A stretch of 64,000 nucleotides of DNA. It comes from Pseudotabrizicola sp. GTDB taxonomy: Bacteria > Pseudomonadota > Alphaproteobacteria > Rhodobacterales > Rhodobacteraceae. How positions within the stretch are numbered: position 1 is the first letter of the stretch; each line of letters opens with the position of its first letter. The translations under genes were made by a program, and so were the position numbers. The stretch lies in the NCBI RefSeq assembly GCF_030656345.1, contig NZ_JAUSNR010000010.1, forward strand, positions 372,001 through 436,000. The letters are read 5' to 3'. Positions 1 to 8,346 of the stretch are shown here, one piece after another. Below the pieces are notes generated by a model that was not told the origin of the DNA, did no database searches, and was given only the letters and a program-made list of their open reading frames with translations.

Positions 1-76
1 CCACTGCGCCGGAAAACGGGTTGCGAATGTCAAAGCAGTCTGCCTTCACGCTGCGCAGAGGGGTGGCAAGGGTCAT
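1..76 (-). CDS. Aldehyde dehydrogenase-like protein, N-terminal fragment (runs off window)
   Basis: Only the first 25 codons are visible. The ATG at 76-74 overlaps the stop codon of the upstream flavoprotein gene in an ATGA arrangement, and a CAGGAG ribosome binding site lies seven bases upstream, so the start is well supported and translation is probably coupled. The visible end of the peptide reads DIRNPFSGAVV, which resembles the opening strand of NAD(P)-dependent aldehyde dehydrogenases, where a similar NP-x-G-x-VV stretch is common. An aldehyde dehydrogenase would fit next to an amine-oxidising flavoenzyme that releases an aldehyde or semialdehyde, but 25 residues cannot settle the family. 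Confidence 0.5.
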   Translation of the reverse strand, partial: MTLATPLRSVKADCFDIRNPFSGAV

Positions 77-1350
77 CGGTCATCTCCTGATGTCTGGTCG
101 GTTGCGGCCAGAATGTCCGCAACGGCAATGGGTCGGGCGGGCCATCGCGGCGCGCCGATCCCGGATGAAACGGCTTGCGGATCAATCATCCGCGCAACCC
201 AGTCGGCGCAGAACCGGCCCTGACACGGCCCCATGGCAAAGCGCCCGTCGAGCCGGAGTTGTCTTGCCCGTGGTGCCGGTCCAAGGGCGCGCAGATCATC
301 GACGGTGCGCCCTTCGCAGCGACACAGCACGGTGTCGCCCGGCAAGTCCGACAGGCGCGCCAGGCTGTCGCTGGCATAGATCCGCGCAAGCCGGGTCTGG
401 GCCGCGCGCTGCCGGCCGATCTCTGGGTCCTCTGCGGGCTCCGGTCGGCCCAGCAGTTTTGCCGCCAGAGCCCGCCCCTGCCCCCGTCCGTCCGCGACTG
501 CAGCCTGCGCCCCCAGCGCCTCCCGGCAATCACCGACACGGATCACCGGCAGCATTGCACAGGGCGGCAGGCCAATGTCATTGGACCGTATCCCGTCGTG
601 CAGCCCGACACGATCTGCGGTGAACTGCCTGGGGCCGCGCCGGCTGTCGACGCTGATCTGCAACGCCCCATCCTGAACGCAGATCTGGCTGACATGCGCC
701 CCCGTCAGGACCGGCACCCCGGAACGCCAAAGCCGGGACAGATAGCGGCACGCTTCGGCCAGATAGCCGGGCGGCAGGCAAAGCGACTGCAGCGGGTGCG
801 CAAACGGCGATGCGGCCTCGATGACGGCAACGGGCGGATTGCCCAGCCTTGTCATCTCTGCCGCCAAAGCCAGCAGCAGCGGCCCTGATCCGGCCAGCAG
901 AACCCGGCCTTCCGGCGGTTTTCCCTCGATTTTCATGCGGATCTGAAGACTGCCCACCGTTTCCACACCCGCAAGGGTCCAGCCGGGTCGGGGCTGAACC
1001 GACTCGCGCGCGCCAAGGGCAAGAACAAGCGCACGGGGGCGGAGAAGACAGGTTTTCTCTCCGCTGAGAAAAACCGTTCCGGTGTGATCAAGCCCGCCGA
1101 ATTTGGTGGACGTGCTGATTGTTATCCGGCCCTTTTGTGCATTGAACGCCGTCATGACGGTCTGCCAACGTTTCTTAGGGGCACCCACAGCGATGGATTC
1201 GACGCCCGGCATCGGCTGACGAAACACCGCGCCGCCCAGTGTCGGGGCCTGATCGACCACCAGAACAGACACTCCGGCACGGGCCAGTTCGGTGGCCGCT
1301 GTCAGACCTGCGGGCCCCGCCCCGACAACAAGCACTGGAGAGTCAGACAT
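73..1350 (-). CDS. HcnB/opine-oxidase subunit A-type FAD oxidoreductase with C-terminal [2Fe-2S] domain
   Basis: This 425-residue protein is the large FAD/NAD(P)-type subunit of an HcnABC-like amine or amino-acid dehydrogenase. A dinucleotide-binding GAGPAG motif sits at residues 10-15. A BFD-like iron-sulfur domain at the C-terminus carries cysteines 343, 345, 376 and 381 (CRC, then CQGRFC). Family members include hydrogen cyanide synthase HcnB, octopine/nopaline oxidase subunit A and D-hydroxyproline dehydrogenase subunits. It overlaps the small [2Fe-2S] subunit gene by 8 bases and the following aldehyde dehydrogenase start by 4, so all are one operon. Neighbouring amino-acid transport genes argue for catabolism of a D-amino acid, imino acid or opine rather than cyanide formation. 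The substrate cannot be read from the sequence. Confidence 0.82.
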   Translation of the reverse strand: MSDSPVLVVGAGPAGLTAATELARAGVSVLVVDQAPTLGGAVFRQPMPGVESIAVGAPKKRWQTVMTAFNAQKGRITISTSTKFGGLDHTGTVFLSGEKTCLLRPRALVLALGARESVQPRPGWTLAGVETVGSLQIRMKIEGKPPEGRVLLAGSGPLLLALAAEMTRLGNPPVAVIEAASPFAHPLQSLCLPPGYLAEACRYLSRLWRSGVPVLTGAHVSQICVQDGALQISVDSRRGPRQFTADRVGLHDGIRSNDIGLPPCAMLPVIRVGDCREALGAQAAVADGRGQGRALAAKLLGRPEPAEDPEIGRQRAAQTRLARIYASDSLARLSDLPGDTVLCRCEGRTVDDLRALGPAPRARQLRLDGRFAMGPCQGRFCADWVARMIDPQAVSSGIGAPRWPARPIAVADILAATDQTSGDDR

Positions 1351-1597
1351 CTGTCGCTCCGGTCTCTGAGGTCAGGTTCAGGCCAGCGCGGGCTGGCAAA
1401 AGACAGGCCTCGGTCAGGTGCCCGTTGGCGCGGATCAGGCAGCTCTGACACAGACCGATGCCACAAAAAACCGATCTGCTCTGCCCCGTGGGTCCGGTGC
1501 CAAAAGAGACGATACCGTGCCGCATCAAGGCATTGGCAACCGAGTCGCCTGCAAGAAAGGGAACCGGAACGCCATTCCACACCATCGCACCCTTCAT
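1343..1597 (-). CDS. Small [2Fe-2S] ferredoxin-like subunit (HcnA-like)
   Basis: This 84-residue protein has a plant-type ferredoxin cysteine pattern, C45-x4-C50-x2-C53-x11-C65, and no signal peptide. Proteins of this size and pattern form the gamma or A subunit of HcnABC-like dehydrogenases and pass electrons between the two flavoprotein subunits. Its start overlaps the stop of the upstream flavoprotein gene (ATGA at 1594-1597), and its end overlaps the start of the large subunit by 8 bases, consistent with production of the three proteins in fixed proportion. Confidence 0.8.
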   Translation of the reverse strand: MKGAMVWNGVPVPFLAGDSVANALMRHGIVSFGTGPTGQSRSVFCGIGLCQSCLIRANGHLTEACLLPARAGLNLTSETGATDV

Positions 1598-2754
1598 GCC
1601 CGCACCTCTCTGGCAATCGAGAAGAATCTGTCGGGCGACAGCATGGCCAGATCGGCGGCAAGCGCCTCGGTCGGGGCAAGACCGCGGACCATACGGGCCA
1701 CTTCATGACCAACCAGCGCCGACAGACAAATGCCGTCACCTTCAAACCCCGTAGCAAAGGTGATCCGCGGATCACCCGAACGGCAGCCGACGATGGGCAG
1801 GTTGTCAGAAACCGCGGCGCGGACCCCGGCAAAGGCCCGGATCACCCGACGCTCGGACAAGGCCGGAAAAGCCCCTGCCGCCCGGCGCATGAGCTGACAC
1901 AAGGTGGCGAAATCGACCCGGTGCGGATCGGCATGGTTTTCACGGCTTGACCCGACCAGAAACTGCCCGGTGCGCAACGGGTCTATGACCACCGGCGGCA
2001 GGTCCAGATTGCCGCAAGTTTCTGTCTTGGCCACCAGATAGGCGGCCGCAGTCAGCGACCCCGGCAAGGCATCGACCGGCCCGCGATCTGTCACGAACAA
2101 CTGCCCCGCCCGGGGCGAGATCGGCAAAAACGGAAACAGGGTTGAGGTGGAAACCCCCAAGGCAACCACCAGCTGCCCGACGCGCAAGCGCCTGTTGCCC
2201 AGATCGATGGTGACGCCGGCATCATCGGAACCGATCTCGACGATCTTTGCAGGCCAGATCGGGGTGATCGCCGGATGGTCCAGATAGGCGCGCACCGCCT
2301 TGTGGCCGGGCATATGCCCCTCTCCCGTCATTGTCACCAGACGCTCTACCTCGGGGCCAAGACCCGGAAGCGCGGCCGCCGTGCCATCGCCTGTCACACG
2401 AACCGGCCCGGCGATCTGGCGGAGTTTGTCGATCAGGGTGTCGAGTGCGGCAAGTTCTGCGGTCCCCCGGCCAAAGACAAAAGAGGGACGTGCATGAAAC
2501 GCTTCGGCCAACAGGCCTTGTGCCGCGAGATCACGGGTGTAAAGCAAAGAGGCCGAGGCCAGCCGCGCGAGCGGGCCGGGTTTCTTGGATGCCACAGAAA
2601 CGGCACCATCCGAGGCCCCCGACGCCGCCGCCGCCGGGCCTTCGGCGTCAATCACCGCAACGCGGAGCCCGGCTTTTGCCAGATGCCACGCCACCGAAGC
2701 ACCGACTATTCCGGCACCCGCAATCGCGACATCATGGTGCAATGGGTTGGACAA
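1594..2754 (-). CDS. HcnC/DadA-like FAD-dependent amino-acid oxidoreductase subunit
   Basis: A D-amino-acid-oxidase-fold flavoprotein with a GAGIVGASVAWHLA Rossmann motif close to the N-terminus and the typical C-terminal FAD segment ending in GFEGDGICLSALVG. It is the catalytic (HcnC, OoxB) type of subunit and is first in the operon with the ferredoxin-like and HcnB-like genes. There is no ATG near the Rossmann motif. I prefer a TTG start at 2754, which follows a GCGGAG ribosome binding site by six bases and places the FAD motif near residue 11. The frame stays open to a further TTG at 2814. The predicted product is 386 residues. Likely reaction: oxidative deamination of a secondary or D-amino acid, with electrons leaving through the [2Fe-2S] subunits. 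Confidence 0.78.
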   Translation of the reverse strand: MSNPLHHDVAIAGAGIVGASVAWHLAKAGLRVAVIDAEGPAAAASGASDGAVSVASKKPGPLARLASASLLYTRDLAAQGLLAEAFHARPSFVFGRGTAELAALDTLIDKLRQIAGPVRVTGDGTAAALPGLGPEVERLVTMTGEGHMPGHKAVRAYLDHPAITPIWPAKIVEIGSDDAGVTIDLGNRRLRVGQLVVALGVSTSTLFPFLPISPRAGQLFVTDRGPVDALPGSLTAAAYLVAKTETCGNLDLPPVVIDPLRTGQFLVGSSRENHADPHRVDFATLCQLMRRAAGAFPALSERRVIRAFAGVRAAVSDNLPIVGCRSGDPRITFATGFEGDGICLSALVGHEVARMVRGLAPTEALAADLAMLSPDRFFSIAREVRA

Positions 2755-3089
2755 GGCGGACTCCGCTTTCAGATCGGGTGGGCACCAAAGCGGTGACGCA
2801 GGCACCCGTTTCAAAAAGGCTAGCCCGGTTTGTCAGCACGCACGATGCAAAATCACGCAGCGTAGTTACAAATTAAATTGGATCAATGCAGGTATAGCTT
2901 CGGGTATGGCGAGTAAATTACGGCGCTCTGCAAAATAATTTATATGATGACCCGGCAATCTTGTATTGATCGGCGACCGGAAACACGGTGGTCTGTTCCT
3001 CACGGTCCAATACAAAACAAAAGACCGCGCGGCATCTGCGGCGTTCCGGATCGGAACCACGCATCGCGCCAACAAGGAGGATGATGACA
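2755..3089. promoter_or_regulatory. Divergent promoter region between oxidase operon and amino-acid transporter operon
   Basis: About 330 bases separate two divergently read catabolic operons. The segment from roughly 2860 to 2975 is markedly richer in A and T than its surroundings, as expected for back-to-back promoters. I see no convincing sigma-70 hexamer pair or palindrome. The LysR gene at 6562 closes the plus-strand operon and is the obvious candidate regulator of both directions. Confidence 0.5.
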
Positions 3090-3935
3090 ATGACGGCTTT
3101 CCTGAAACGACTGGCGACGGGGGTCGCCGCCACGGCGATCGCACTGGGTGCCAGCTTTGGCACCGCACAGGCGCAGCAAGCATCCAAGGTCGATGAAATC
3201 CGCGACCGGGGTGTGCTGCGTATTGCGGGTATCCTGAACGAAGACCCCTATTTCTCGAAAGATCCGCGCACCGGCGAATGGCGTGGGTTTGTGGTGGAAA
3301 TGGGCAATGACATGGCAGCAGAGCTGGGTGTCACGCTGGAGGTTGTCGAATCCAGCTGGGCGAATTCCATCCTTGATGTGCAGTCGAACAAGGTCGATCT
3401 GGCCTTTGCCCTGACCGCGCTGCCCAAACGCGCCCTGTCGGTGGAGTTTTCGGCCCCGACCTATTACAACAGCTTTGTCATCATCTCGCCGAATGCCGAG
3501 CTGAAAGGCAAGACCTGGGCAGAATTGAACGATCCGGCTGTCACCATTGCCGTGGATATGGGGTCGTCTCAGGACCAGATCACCAAGGCCTATCTGGCCA
3601 GGGCGAACATCCTGCGCTTCAAGACCCGCGACGAGGCGGTTCTGGCGGTCACCACCGGCAAGGCGGACGCGATCATCAACACCGTCTTCAACGGTATGGT
3701 GATGACCAAGAAAAACGCGCAGATCGGTGCGGTCTATGTGCCGACCCCGATCCTGTCCTCGCCCTCGGTCATCGGCATGAGCCATGAGACGGACGATGTG
3801 TTCCGGGGCTTTGTTTCGGCCTGGGCCGATTACAACCGCCGGGTGGGGAACAATCAGACCTGGATTCTCAAAGGCCTTGAGCCCTTTGACATCACGATAG
3901 ACGACCTGCCCGAAGGCTTTGACATCAACGGCTGA
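3090..3935 (+). CDS. Amino-acid ABC transporter periplasmic binding protein
   Basis: A family 3 solute-binding protein of 281 residues with a clear Sec signal peptide ending near AQAQQ. The mature part has the fold-typical opening DEIRDRGVLRIAGI and a late DEAVLAVTTGKADAII segment, as in polar amino-acid binding proteins. Three ATGs lie close together at 3081, 3084 and 3090. The strong AAGGAGG at 3074-3080 is nine bases before 3090 but abuts the other two, so 3090 is preferred. It is the first gene of the plus-strand operon, followed by one permease gene and one ATPase gene, and should deliver the amino acid or opine to the permease. Confidence 0.88.
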   Translation: MTAFLKRLATGVAATAIALGASFGTAQAQQASKVDEIRDRGVLRIAGILNEDPYFSKDPRTGEWRGFVVEMGNDMAAELGVTLEVVESSWANSILDVQSNKVDLAFALTALPKRALSVEFSAPTYYNSFVIISPNAELKGKTWAELNDPAVTIAVDMGSSQDQITKAYLARANILRFKTRDEAVLAVTTGKADAIINTVFNGMVMTKKNAQIGAVYVPTPILSSPSVIGMSHETDDVFRGFVSAWADYNRRVGNNQTWILKGLEPFDITIDDLPEGFDING

Positions 3936-3945
3936 GCAGGGCTGT

Positions 3946-3963
3946 GCGGGCCGCAAGGCCCGC
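3946..3963 (+). other. Intercistronic stem-loop after binding-protein gene
   Basis: A perfect 7-bp stem closed by a GCAA tetraloop (GCGGGCC-GCAA-GGCCCGC) lies between the binding-protein and permease genes. There is no U-run after it, so it is more likely an mRNA-stabilising element that favours the binding-protein message than a terminator. Confidence 0.5.
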
Positions 3964-3994
3964 GCCCACCGAAAACAGGGAGGAGACAGGCCGA

Positions 3995-4657
3995 ATGTAC
4001 AACTGGGATTTCTATACGGTCCTGCAATCCTTTGATCTTTTCGTCCACGGGATCTGGATCACGTTCCTTTATACGGTGGGCTCGGTTGCACTGGGTGTGA
4101 TCATTGGCCTTGCGGCCTGTTTCGCGCGCCTGTCCCGCTTTGCGCTGCTGCGCATAACCGCGCGCAGCTATCAGGAACTGTTTCGCTGCACACCGCTGCT
4201 GGTGCAGATCCTGTGGGCCTATTACGCGCTGCCGATGCTGCTGGGGGTCAGCATCTCGAACACCACCGCCGGATTGCTGACTTTGTCGCTGTATGTCGGG
4301 TCGTTTTATGCCGAAATCTTTCGCGGCGGCATCAATGCCATCGACAAGGGCCAACGCGAAGCCGCTGCGGCAATCGGCATGTCCGGCGCGCAGGCCATGC
4401 GCCGGATCGTTCTGCCACAGGCGGTCAAGAAAATGCTGCCTGCGTTCATCAACCAGTCCGTGATCCAGGTAAAGAACACCTCGCTGCTCTATGCGATTTC
4501 GGTTGCCGAACTGACCTATATGACTGCGGTGGTGAACTCTGAGACCTACCGCCCGCTGGAGGCCTATTCGCTGGCGGCAATCATGTATTTCGTGATGCTG
4601 TTCCCGCTGACGCAGATTGCAGACCATTTCGAACGCCGTATGCGGCGCAGCGACTGA
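3995..4657 (+). CDS. Amino-acid ABC transporter permease
   Basis: A 220-residue inner-membrane protein of the HisMQ/GlnP type with several hydrophobic segments. It carries the cytoplasmic loop that contacts the ATPase (EAAAAIGMSGAQAMRRIVLP), the conserved EAA motif of ABC importers. The ATG at 3995 follows a GGGAGGAG site. Only one permease gene is present, so the channel is presumably a homodimer. It lies between the binding-protein and ATPase genes. Confidence 0.9.
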   Translation: MYNWDFYTVLQSFDLFVHGIWITFLYTVGSVALGVIIGLAACFARLSRFALLRITARSYQELFRCTPLLVQILWAYYALPMLLGVSISNTTAGLLTLSLYVGSFYAEIFRGGINAIDKGQREAAAAIGMSGAQAMRRIVLPQAVKKMLPAFINQSVIQVKNTSLLYAISVAELTYMTAVVNSETYRPLEAYSLAAIMYFVMLFPLTQIADHFERRMRRSD

Positions 4658-4672
4658 CACGGGAGAACACAG

Positions 4673-5434
4673 ATGACAGATACCGTCCCCGCAATCGCCA
4701 CACGCGGCCTGACCAAATCCTTTGGCACACTCGAAGTGCTCAAGGGCATCAACCTGACCCTGATGCCCGGCGAAGTGCTGGGCCTGATCGGCCCGTCCGG
4801 ATCTGGAAAATCCACGCTGATCCGCTGTCTGAACATGATGGAAACGCCGACCACGGGCAGCGTTCTGTTCCGGGGCCGCGAGGTCACCGGCCGGTTTCGC
4901 GGAACCGGCAGCAAGATCGGCATGGGCGAGTTGCGCCGCAATGTCGGCATGGTGTTCCAGCATTTCAACCTGTTTCCGCATCTGAGCGTGATCGACAACA
5001 TCACCGAGGGCCCGCGCACCGTGCTGCGGCAATCGCGGCCAGAGGCCGAGGCAGTGGGCATGGATCTGCTGGAGCAGGTGGGACTGGCGGATAAGGCAAA
5101 GGCCTATCCGGCGCATCTGTCTGGCGGGCAAAAACAACGCGTCGCCATCGCCCGCGCCCTTGCCATGAAACCGGCCGTTCTGCTGCTCGACGAAGTCACC
5201 TCTGCGCTTGACCCCGAACTGGTGGGTGAGGTTCTGACGGTCATCAGGCGCCTTGCCGATACAGGGATGACAATGGTTCTGGTCACCCATGAAATGGGCT
5301 TTGCTGCCGATATTGCCAGCCGGGTCATTTTCATGGAGCAAGGCAGCATCGCAGAAGAGGGCAGCCCCGAAGACATTCTGCGCAACCCGAAATCCGACCG
5401 GCTGCGTGGCTTTCTTTCGCGCTTTCATGGATGA
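4673..5434 (+). CDS. Amino-acid ABC transporter ATP-binding protein
   Basis: A 253-residue ATPase of the polar amino-acid transport family. Visible motifs are Walker [10 protein letters not shown], signature LSGGQKQR and Walker [14 protein letters not shown], where the D-loop has the V-T-S-A variant usual in HisP/GlnQ relatives. It starts 15 bases after the permease gene and completes a three-component importer. Its stop codon overlaps the start region of the following dehydrogenase gene, which ties transport and catabolism into one transcript. Confidence 0.92.
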   Translation: MTDTVPAIATRGLTKSFGTLEVLKGINLTLMPGEVLGLIGPSGSGKSTLIRCLNMMETPTTGSVLFRGREVTGRFRGTGSKIGMGELRRNVGMVFQHFNLFPHLSVIDNITEGPRTVLRQSRPEAEAVGMDLLEQVGLADKAKAYPAHLSGGQKQRVAIARALAMKPAVLLLDEVTSALDPELVGEVLTVIRRLADTGMTMVLVTHEMGFAADIASRVIFMEQGSIAEEGSPEDILRNPKSDRLRGFLSRFHG

Positions 5435-6623
5435 AGCCGACCCAATGAACACTCCTTTTCCGGTGCTGATCCTCGGTGCGGGCCGCATGGCAAACCGCAT
5501 CGGGCACATGCTTGCGCAAAGCACACGATTTGCCCCGGTCATCGGGACGCGTGGGGGCGATGCCGCGCCAGCAGATGACACGCTGCCACGACTGCCCCCG
5601 CTGACCGGCACGTTGCCTGACCTCCTCACAAGCGCGCTGCGGGGACAGCGCGCGGTCATTCTGGCAGATCCGTCACTGCCAGCCTCTGACGTCGCGCGCG
5701 CGGCCATCAGTGCCGGGTGCCACTACCTTGATATTTCCGAAAATGCAGCCTCGGGCGCAGGCGTGGCCGCCCTTGGGGACGCCGCGCGCGCGGCCGGGGT
5801 GACGCTCGCGCCCGGGTGCGGACTTGCACCGGGGTTCGTGACCGCCCTGGCCGCCGAGGCGCTGGAGTCCGCGGCGCCGGATGAAGACATCACGGTGTTT
5901 GTCGGCGTCTTGCCCGCCCGCCCGGAAAACCGTCTGGGCTATGCCAACATCTGGGGCATCGAAGGCCTGATCAGCGAATACTCCACGCCCTGTCTTGCCC
6001 TGCGCAACGGCCGCCTGATCGAAGTGAGGCCGCTTTGTGAACCCGAGGCGATTTCCCTCGACGGCACGGCATTCGAAGCCTTCACCACAGCCGGAAGTCT
6101 GGACGCACTGGCACGATCGCATCAGGGCCGTGTTGGTGGTCTTGTCTTCAAGACATTGCGCTATCCCGGCCATCTCGACTATGTCCGCTTTTTGCTGGAG
6201 GATATGGGACTGGCAAAACGGCTTTATCTGTTTCGCAGCCTGCTCTCGACCGCGATGCCGCATGTTGAAGATGACCGGGTACTGATTTGCATCCGCCGCC
6301 GTTCAGGCAATACTGAAAGCTCCCGCACGTTGACACTTGCCGCCCGGCCTGATGCCAAAGGCACGCTTGTCAGCGCGGTATCGACTGCGACGGCAGCGCA
6401 TGTCTGCGCCACGCTGGATCTGATCGCTCAGGGCCGGACCGGAGGCGGCTTTGTCGCCCCCGGCGCAATTGCGCTAAAGGCCTTGCAGATGTCGGCTTTC
6501 CTCGATCACTTGGACCCTGTGAATGCGGCAGTCCAGCCCGATGACCTGCACAGAGGACGACATGGAGCGAAACAGCCGGAGAACCAGCAAAACGCCGAAA
6601 AGTGCAACAGTCCCATCCGATGA
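5427..6623 (+). CDS. Saccharopine dehydrogenase family protein
   Basis: The N-terminus has an NAD(P)-binding [13 protein letters not shown] motif. A later [17 protein letters not shown] and [14 protein letters not shown] stretch is characteristic of saccharopine-dehydrogenase-family (Lys9/LYS1-like) oxidoreductases. The family makes or breaks secondary amines formed between an amino acid and an oxo-acid. Two starts are possible: the ATG at 5427, which overlaps the ATPase stop by eight bases, and the ATG at 5445. Neither has a strong ribosome binding site, so translational coupling is likely; about 398 residues from the first. The 3' end overlaps the LysR gene by about 60 bases. Context suggests processing of an opine-like or lysine-derived substrate; the exact substrate is inference. 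Confidence 0.72.
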   Translation: MDEADPMNTPFPVLILGAGRMANRIGHMLAQSTRFAPVIGTRGGDAAPADDTLPRLPPLTGTLPDLLTSALRGQRAVILADPSLPASDVARAAISAGCHYLDISENAASGAGVAALGDAARAAGVTLAPGCGLAPGFVTALAAEALESAAPDEDITVFVGVLPARPENRLGYANIWGIEGLISEYSTPCLALRNGRLIEVRPLCEPEAISLDGTAFEAFTTAGSLDALARSHQGRVGGLVFKTLRYPGHLDYVRFLLEDMGLAKRLYLFRSLLSTAMPHVEDDRVLICIRRRSGNTESSRTLTLAARPDAKGTLVSAVSTATAAHVCATLDLIAQGRTGGGFVAPGAIALKALQMSAFLDHLDPVNAAVQPDDLHRGRHGAKQPENQQNAEKCNSPIR

Positions 6624-7521
6624 GAAGCGGCCAAAGATCGATATTTCGCTGCTTCAGACGTTTCACCTTGTGGCGCGCACCGGATCATTCTCGGCGGCCT
6701 CACGTGAGCTGAATATCTCTTACCAGTCAGCGGCCAACCATGTGCGCCGACTGGAACAGATTTATGGTGCGCGCCTGATCGAAGCCGAAAAAGGTTCGCG
6801 CCAGATCACACTGACGCCTCAGGGCCGCGCTCTGCATGCATCGCTTGGCGAGGAACTGGAAACCATTCTTTCCCGGATATCCGTGCTGTTGCATGACGTC
6901 AGATCCGTTCTGCGCGTCGGGGTGCCCCAGGCATTGTTCCATCATTTTTTCCCCGGCATCCTGCAGGATTTCCGTGCCGTATCGTCCGAAATTGAGCTGG
7001 CCTTTTTCGAGCGCGATACAACTCTGGAAAAGATGATGATGGAAGGTGCGCTTGATGCAGCGGTCAGCGAGCGGAGCTTCAGCCATCCTGCGATCACACA
7101 ACATCTTCTGGGCACGTACAGACTGGCTCTTGTGTGGCCAAAAGCATGGGACATTCCCGAAACCGCCCCCGAACTGAGCGCGTTCCGAGAACGGCCCTTT
7201 ATTTCCTACGAAAGCGGGCAGATCGTCAGAGAGCGCGCGTTCGACCACCTGACGCGGGAAATGGGCGCCCCGCCAAGACTGGCGACTTCAGCGTCCGGAA
7301 CCACCAGTGTCATGCGGCTGATCGAGGCAGGACTTGGGTTTGGGGTCGTTCCGGAATGGGCAGCCTCTGATGAGGCGCTTGGCGTCAGTCGATGCGTGCT
7401 CAACGGAATTGCGCCGATGAAACTCTGGTTCGCCCACACGGCTTTTCTGGGAAACAACTCTTACGTCCGCGCGCTGCACAAGTGTTGCCACAAAGCATTC
7501 GAGACCATGCCGGAAAGTTAA
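6562..7521 (+). CDS. LysR-family transcriptional regulator
   Basis: A 319-residue LysR-type protein. The N-terminal winged helix-turn-helix spans roughly residues 25-85 (LLQTFHLVARTGSFSAASRE, then SYQSAANHVRRLE). It is followed by a linker helix and a co-inducer binding domain beginning near LRVGVPQAL. A basic, polar extension of about 25 residues precedes the DNA-binding domain, which is longer than usual. The ATG at 6562 has a nearby GAGGA; an ATG at 6541 is an alternative. As last gene of the transporter operon it probably controls the divergent region near 2.9 kb. Confidence 0.85.
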   Translation: MERNSRRTSKTPKSATVPSDEKRPKIDISLLQTFHLVARTGSFSAASRELNISYQSAANHVRRLEQIYGARLIEAEKGSRQITLTPQGRALHASLGEELETILSRISVLLHDVRSVLRVGVPQALFHHFFPGILQDFRAVSSEIELAFFERDTTLEKMMMEGALDAAVSERSFSHPAITQHLLGTYRLALVWPKAWDIPETAPELSAFRERPFISYESGQIVRERAFDHLTREMGAPPRLATSASGTTSVMRLIEAGLGFGVVPEWAASDEALGVSRCVLNGIAPMKLWFAHTAFLGNNSYVRALHKCCHKAFETMPES

Positions 7522-7579
7522 TGGGTGTGCCCGCAAGAGGCGGAAGGCGCCATCTTGGCAGCTGCGCTGTCGGAAAACC

Positions 7580-7611
7580 GCCAAACCCGTGCCTCCCTAT
7601 GCCGGTTTGGC
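7580..7611. terminator. Putative bidirectional hairpin between LysR gene and tRNA-Arg
   Basis: GCCAAACC at 7580-7587 pairs with GGTTTGGC at 7604-7611 across a 16-base loop. It sits between two convergent transcripts, the LysR gene and the minus-strand tRNA. There is no strong U-run on either side, so termination efficiency is uncertain. Confidence 0.4.
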
Positions 7612-7626
7612 AGCGGGCGAAAGGAC

Positions 7627-7703
7627 TGGCGATCCCGGAGGGACTCGAACCCCCGACCCGCTGCTTAGAAGGCAGCTGCTCTATCCAGCTGAGCTACGGG
7701 ACC
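7627..7703 (-). tRNA. tRNA-Arg, anticodon TCT
   Basis: Read on the minus strand, a complete 77-base cloverleaf is present. The acceptor stem is GGTCCCG with CGGGATC (one G-U pair), the D arm contains GCTCAGCTGGATAGAGC, the anticodon stem GCTGC/GCAGC encloses loop CTTCTAA, and the T arm has GGTTCGAGTCC. The anticodon is TCT, which reads AGA (and AGG) arginine codons, rare ones in this GC-rich genome. The discriminator base is G and the 3' CCA is encoded. No integrase gene or duplicated 3' end lies next to it, so it is not visibly used as an integration site here. Confidence 0.96.
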
Positions 7704-7733
7704 GACGCGCCCTTTTTGCGGCAAGCGCGGGCG

Positions 7734-8198
7734 TTAGACAAGGCTGCGCGTCATGAAAACCGAGTTCGGATCGTCGGTATAGCCTTCAAACGGCGGGCAT
7801 TCGGTGAAGCCTGCGTTGGAATAGAGCGCGCGGGCGGCGACAAAGGTGGGCTGCACCCCGGTTTCCAGCGACAGGCGGGCAAAGCCTTCGGCGCGGGCGG
7901 CATCGACCAGATGTTCCAGCATCCGGCGCGACAGGCCCCTGCCCCGCACCTCGGACAGGATGTGCATCGACTTGATCTCGGCATGGCCTGCGTCGATCCG
8001 CTTGAAGGCACCCATGCCGATGGGGTCACCCTCTTCACGCATGACGAAAAACCAGATGCCGGGGCTGGCAAGCTGGCTGGCATCCATCATGTGGATGCTT
8101 TCAGGCGGCGTATCGGCGTGCATTTCAAGCGTGTGGCGGTGCATCAGCACGGCAAGGTCGCTGCCAAGTGGCGATTCCAGCGCGATTGTGGGGCTCAT
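7734..8198 (-). CDS. GNAT-family N-acetyltransferase
   Basis: A 154-residue single-domain acetyltransferase. The acetyl-CoA binding motif A appears as IKSMHILSEVRGRGLSRRML, containing the R-G-x-G-L/x signature, followed by LSLETGVQPTFVAARALY and a typical YSNAGF ending. Such proteins acetylate small amines, antibiotics or protein N-termini, and the substrate cannot be inferred. It is a single gene upstream of the tRNA on the same strand. Confidence 0.82.
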   Translation of the reverse strand: MSPTIALESPLGSDLAVLMHRHTLEMHADTPPESIHMMDASQLASPGIWFFVMREEGDPIGMGAFKRIDAGHAEIKSMHILSEVRGRGLSRRMLEHLVDAARAEGFARLSLETGVQPTFVAARALYSNAGFTECPPFEGYTDDPNSVFMTRSLV

Positions 8199-8313
8199 GG
8201 TAAAAACTCGGTTCTGGCGTTGCGCCTACAGAGACCGAATTTGTTAACACAATCAATATGGCATCGGCATCCCGGCAGCGATTAGTGCGTTTATGGTGAA
8301 TCACGCGGGTATG

Positions 8314-8346
8314 TTAAATCAGCCGGGCTTGGTAAATCAGCCGGGG
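8314..8346. repeat. Short direct repeat spanning a stop codon
   Basis: Two near-identical copies of TAAATCAGCCGGG (within 8314-8327 and 8332-8346) straddle the end of the dihydroxyacetone-kinase-family gene. The second copy includes the stop codon of that gene. This looks like a small local duplication rather than a regulatory element. Confidence 0.5.

Noticed and set aside
73-2754. Hydrogen cyanide synthase (hcnABC)
   Set aside because: The three-subunit layout and cysteine patterns match the superfamily, but neighbouring amino-acid transport and dehydrogenase genes point to catabolism. No feature specific for glycine oxidation to cyanide can be seen.
3854-5707. Very long open frame on the minus strand opposite the ABC transporter genes
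   Set aside because: It lies antisense to three well-supported genes, its translation is His/Gln/Arg-rich and shows no domain. Long antisense frames are expected in GC-rich DNA.
7627-7703. tRNA-Arg as the attachment site of an integrated element
   Set aside because: No integrase, no direct repeat of the tRNA 3' end and no shift in gene character on either side.
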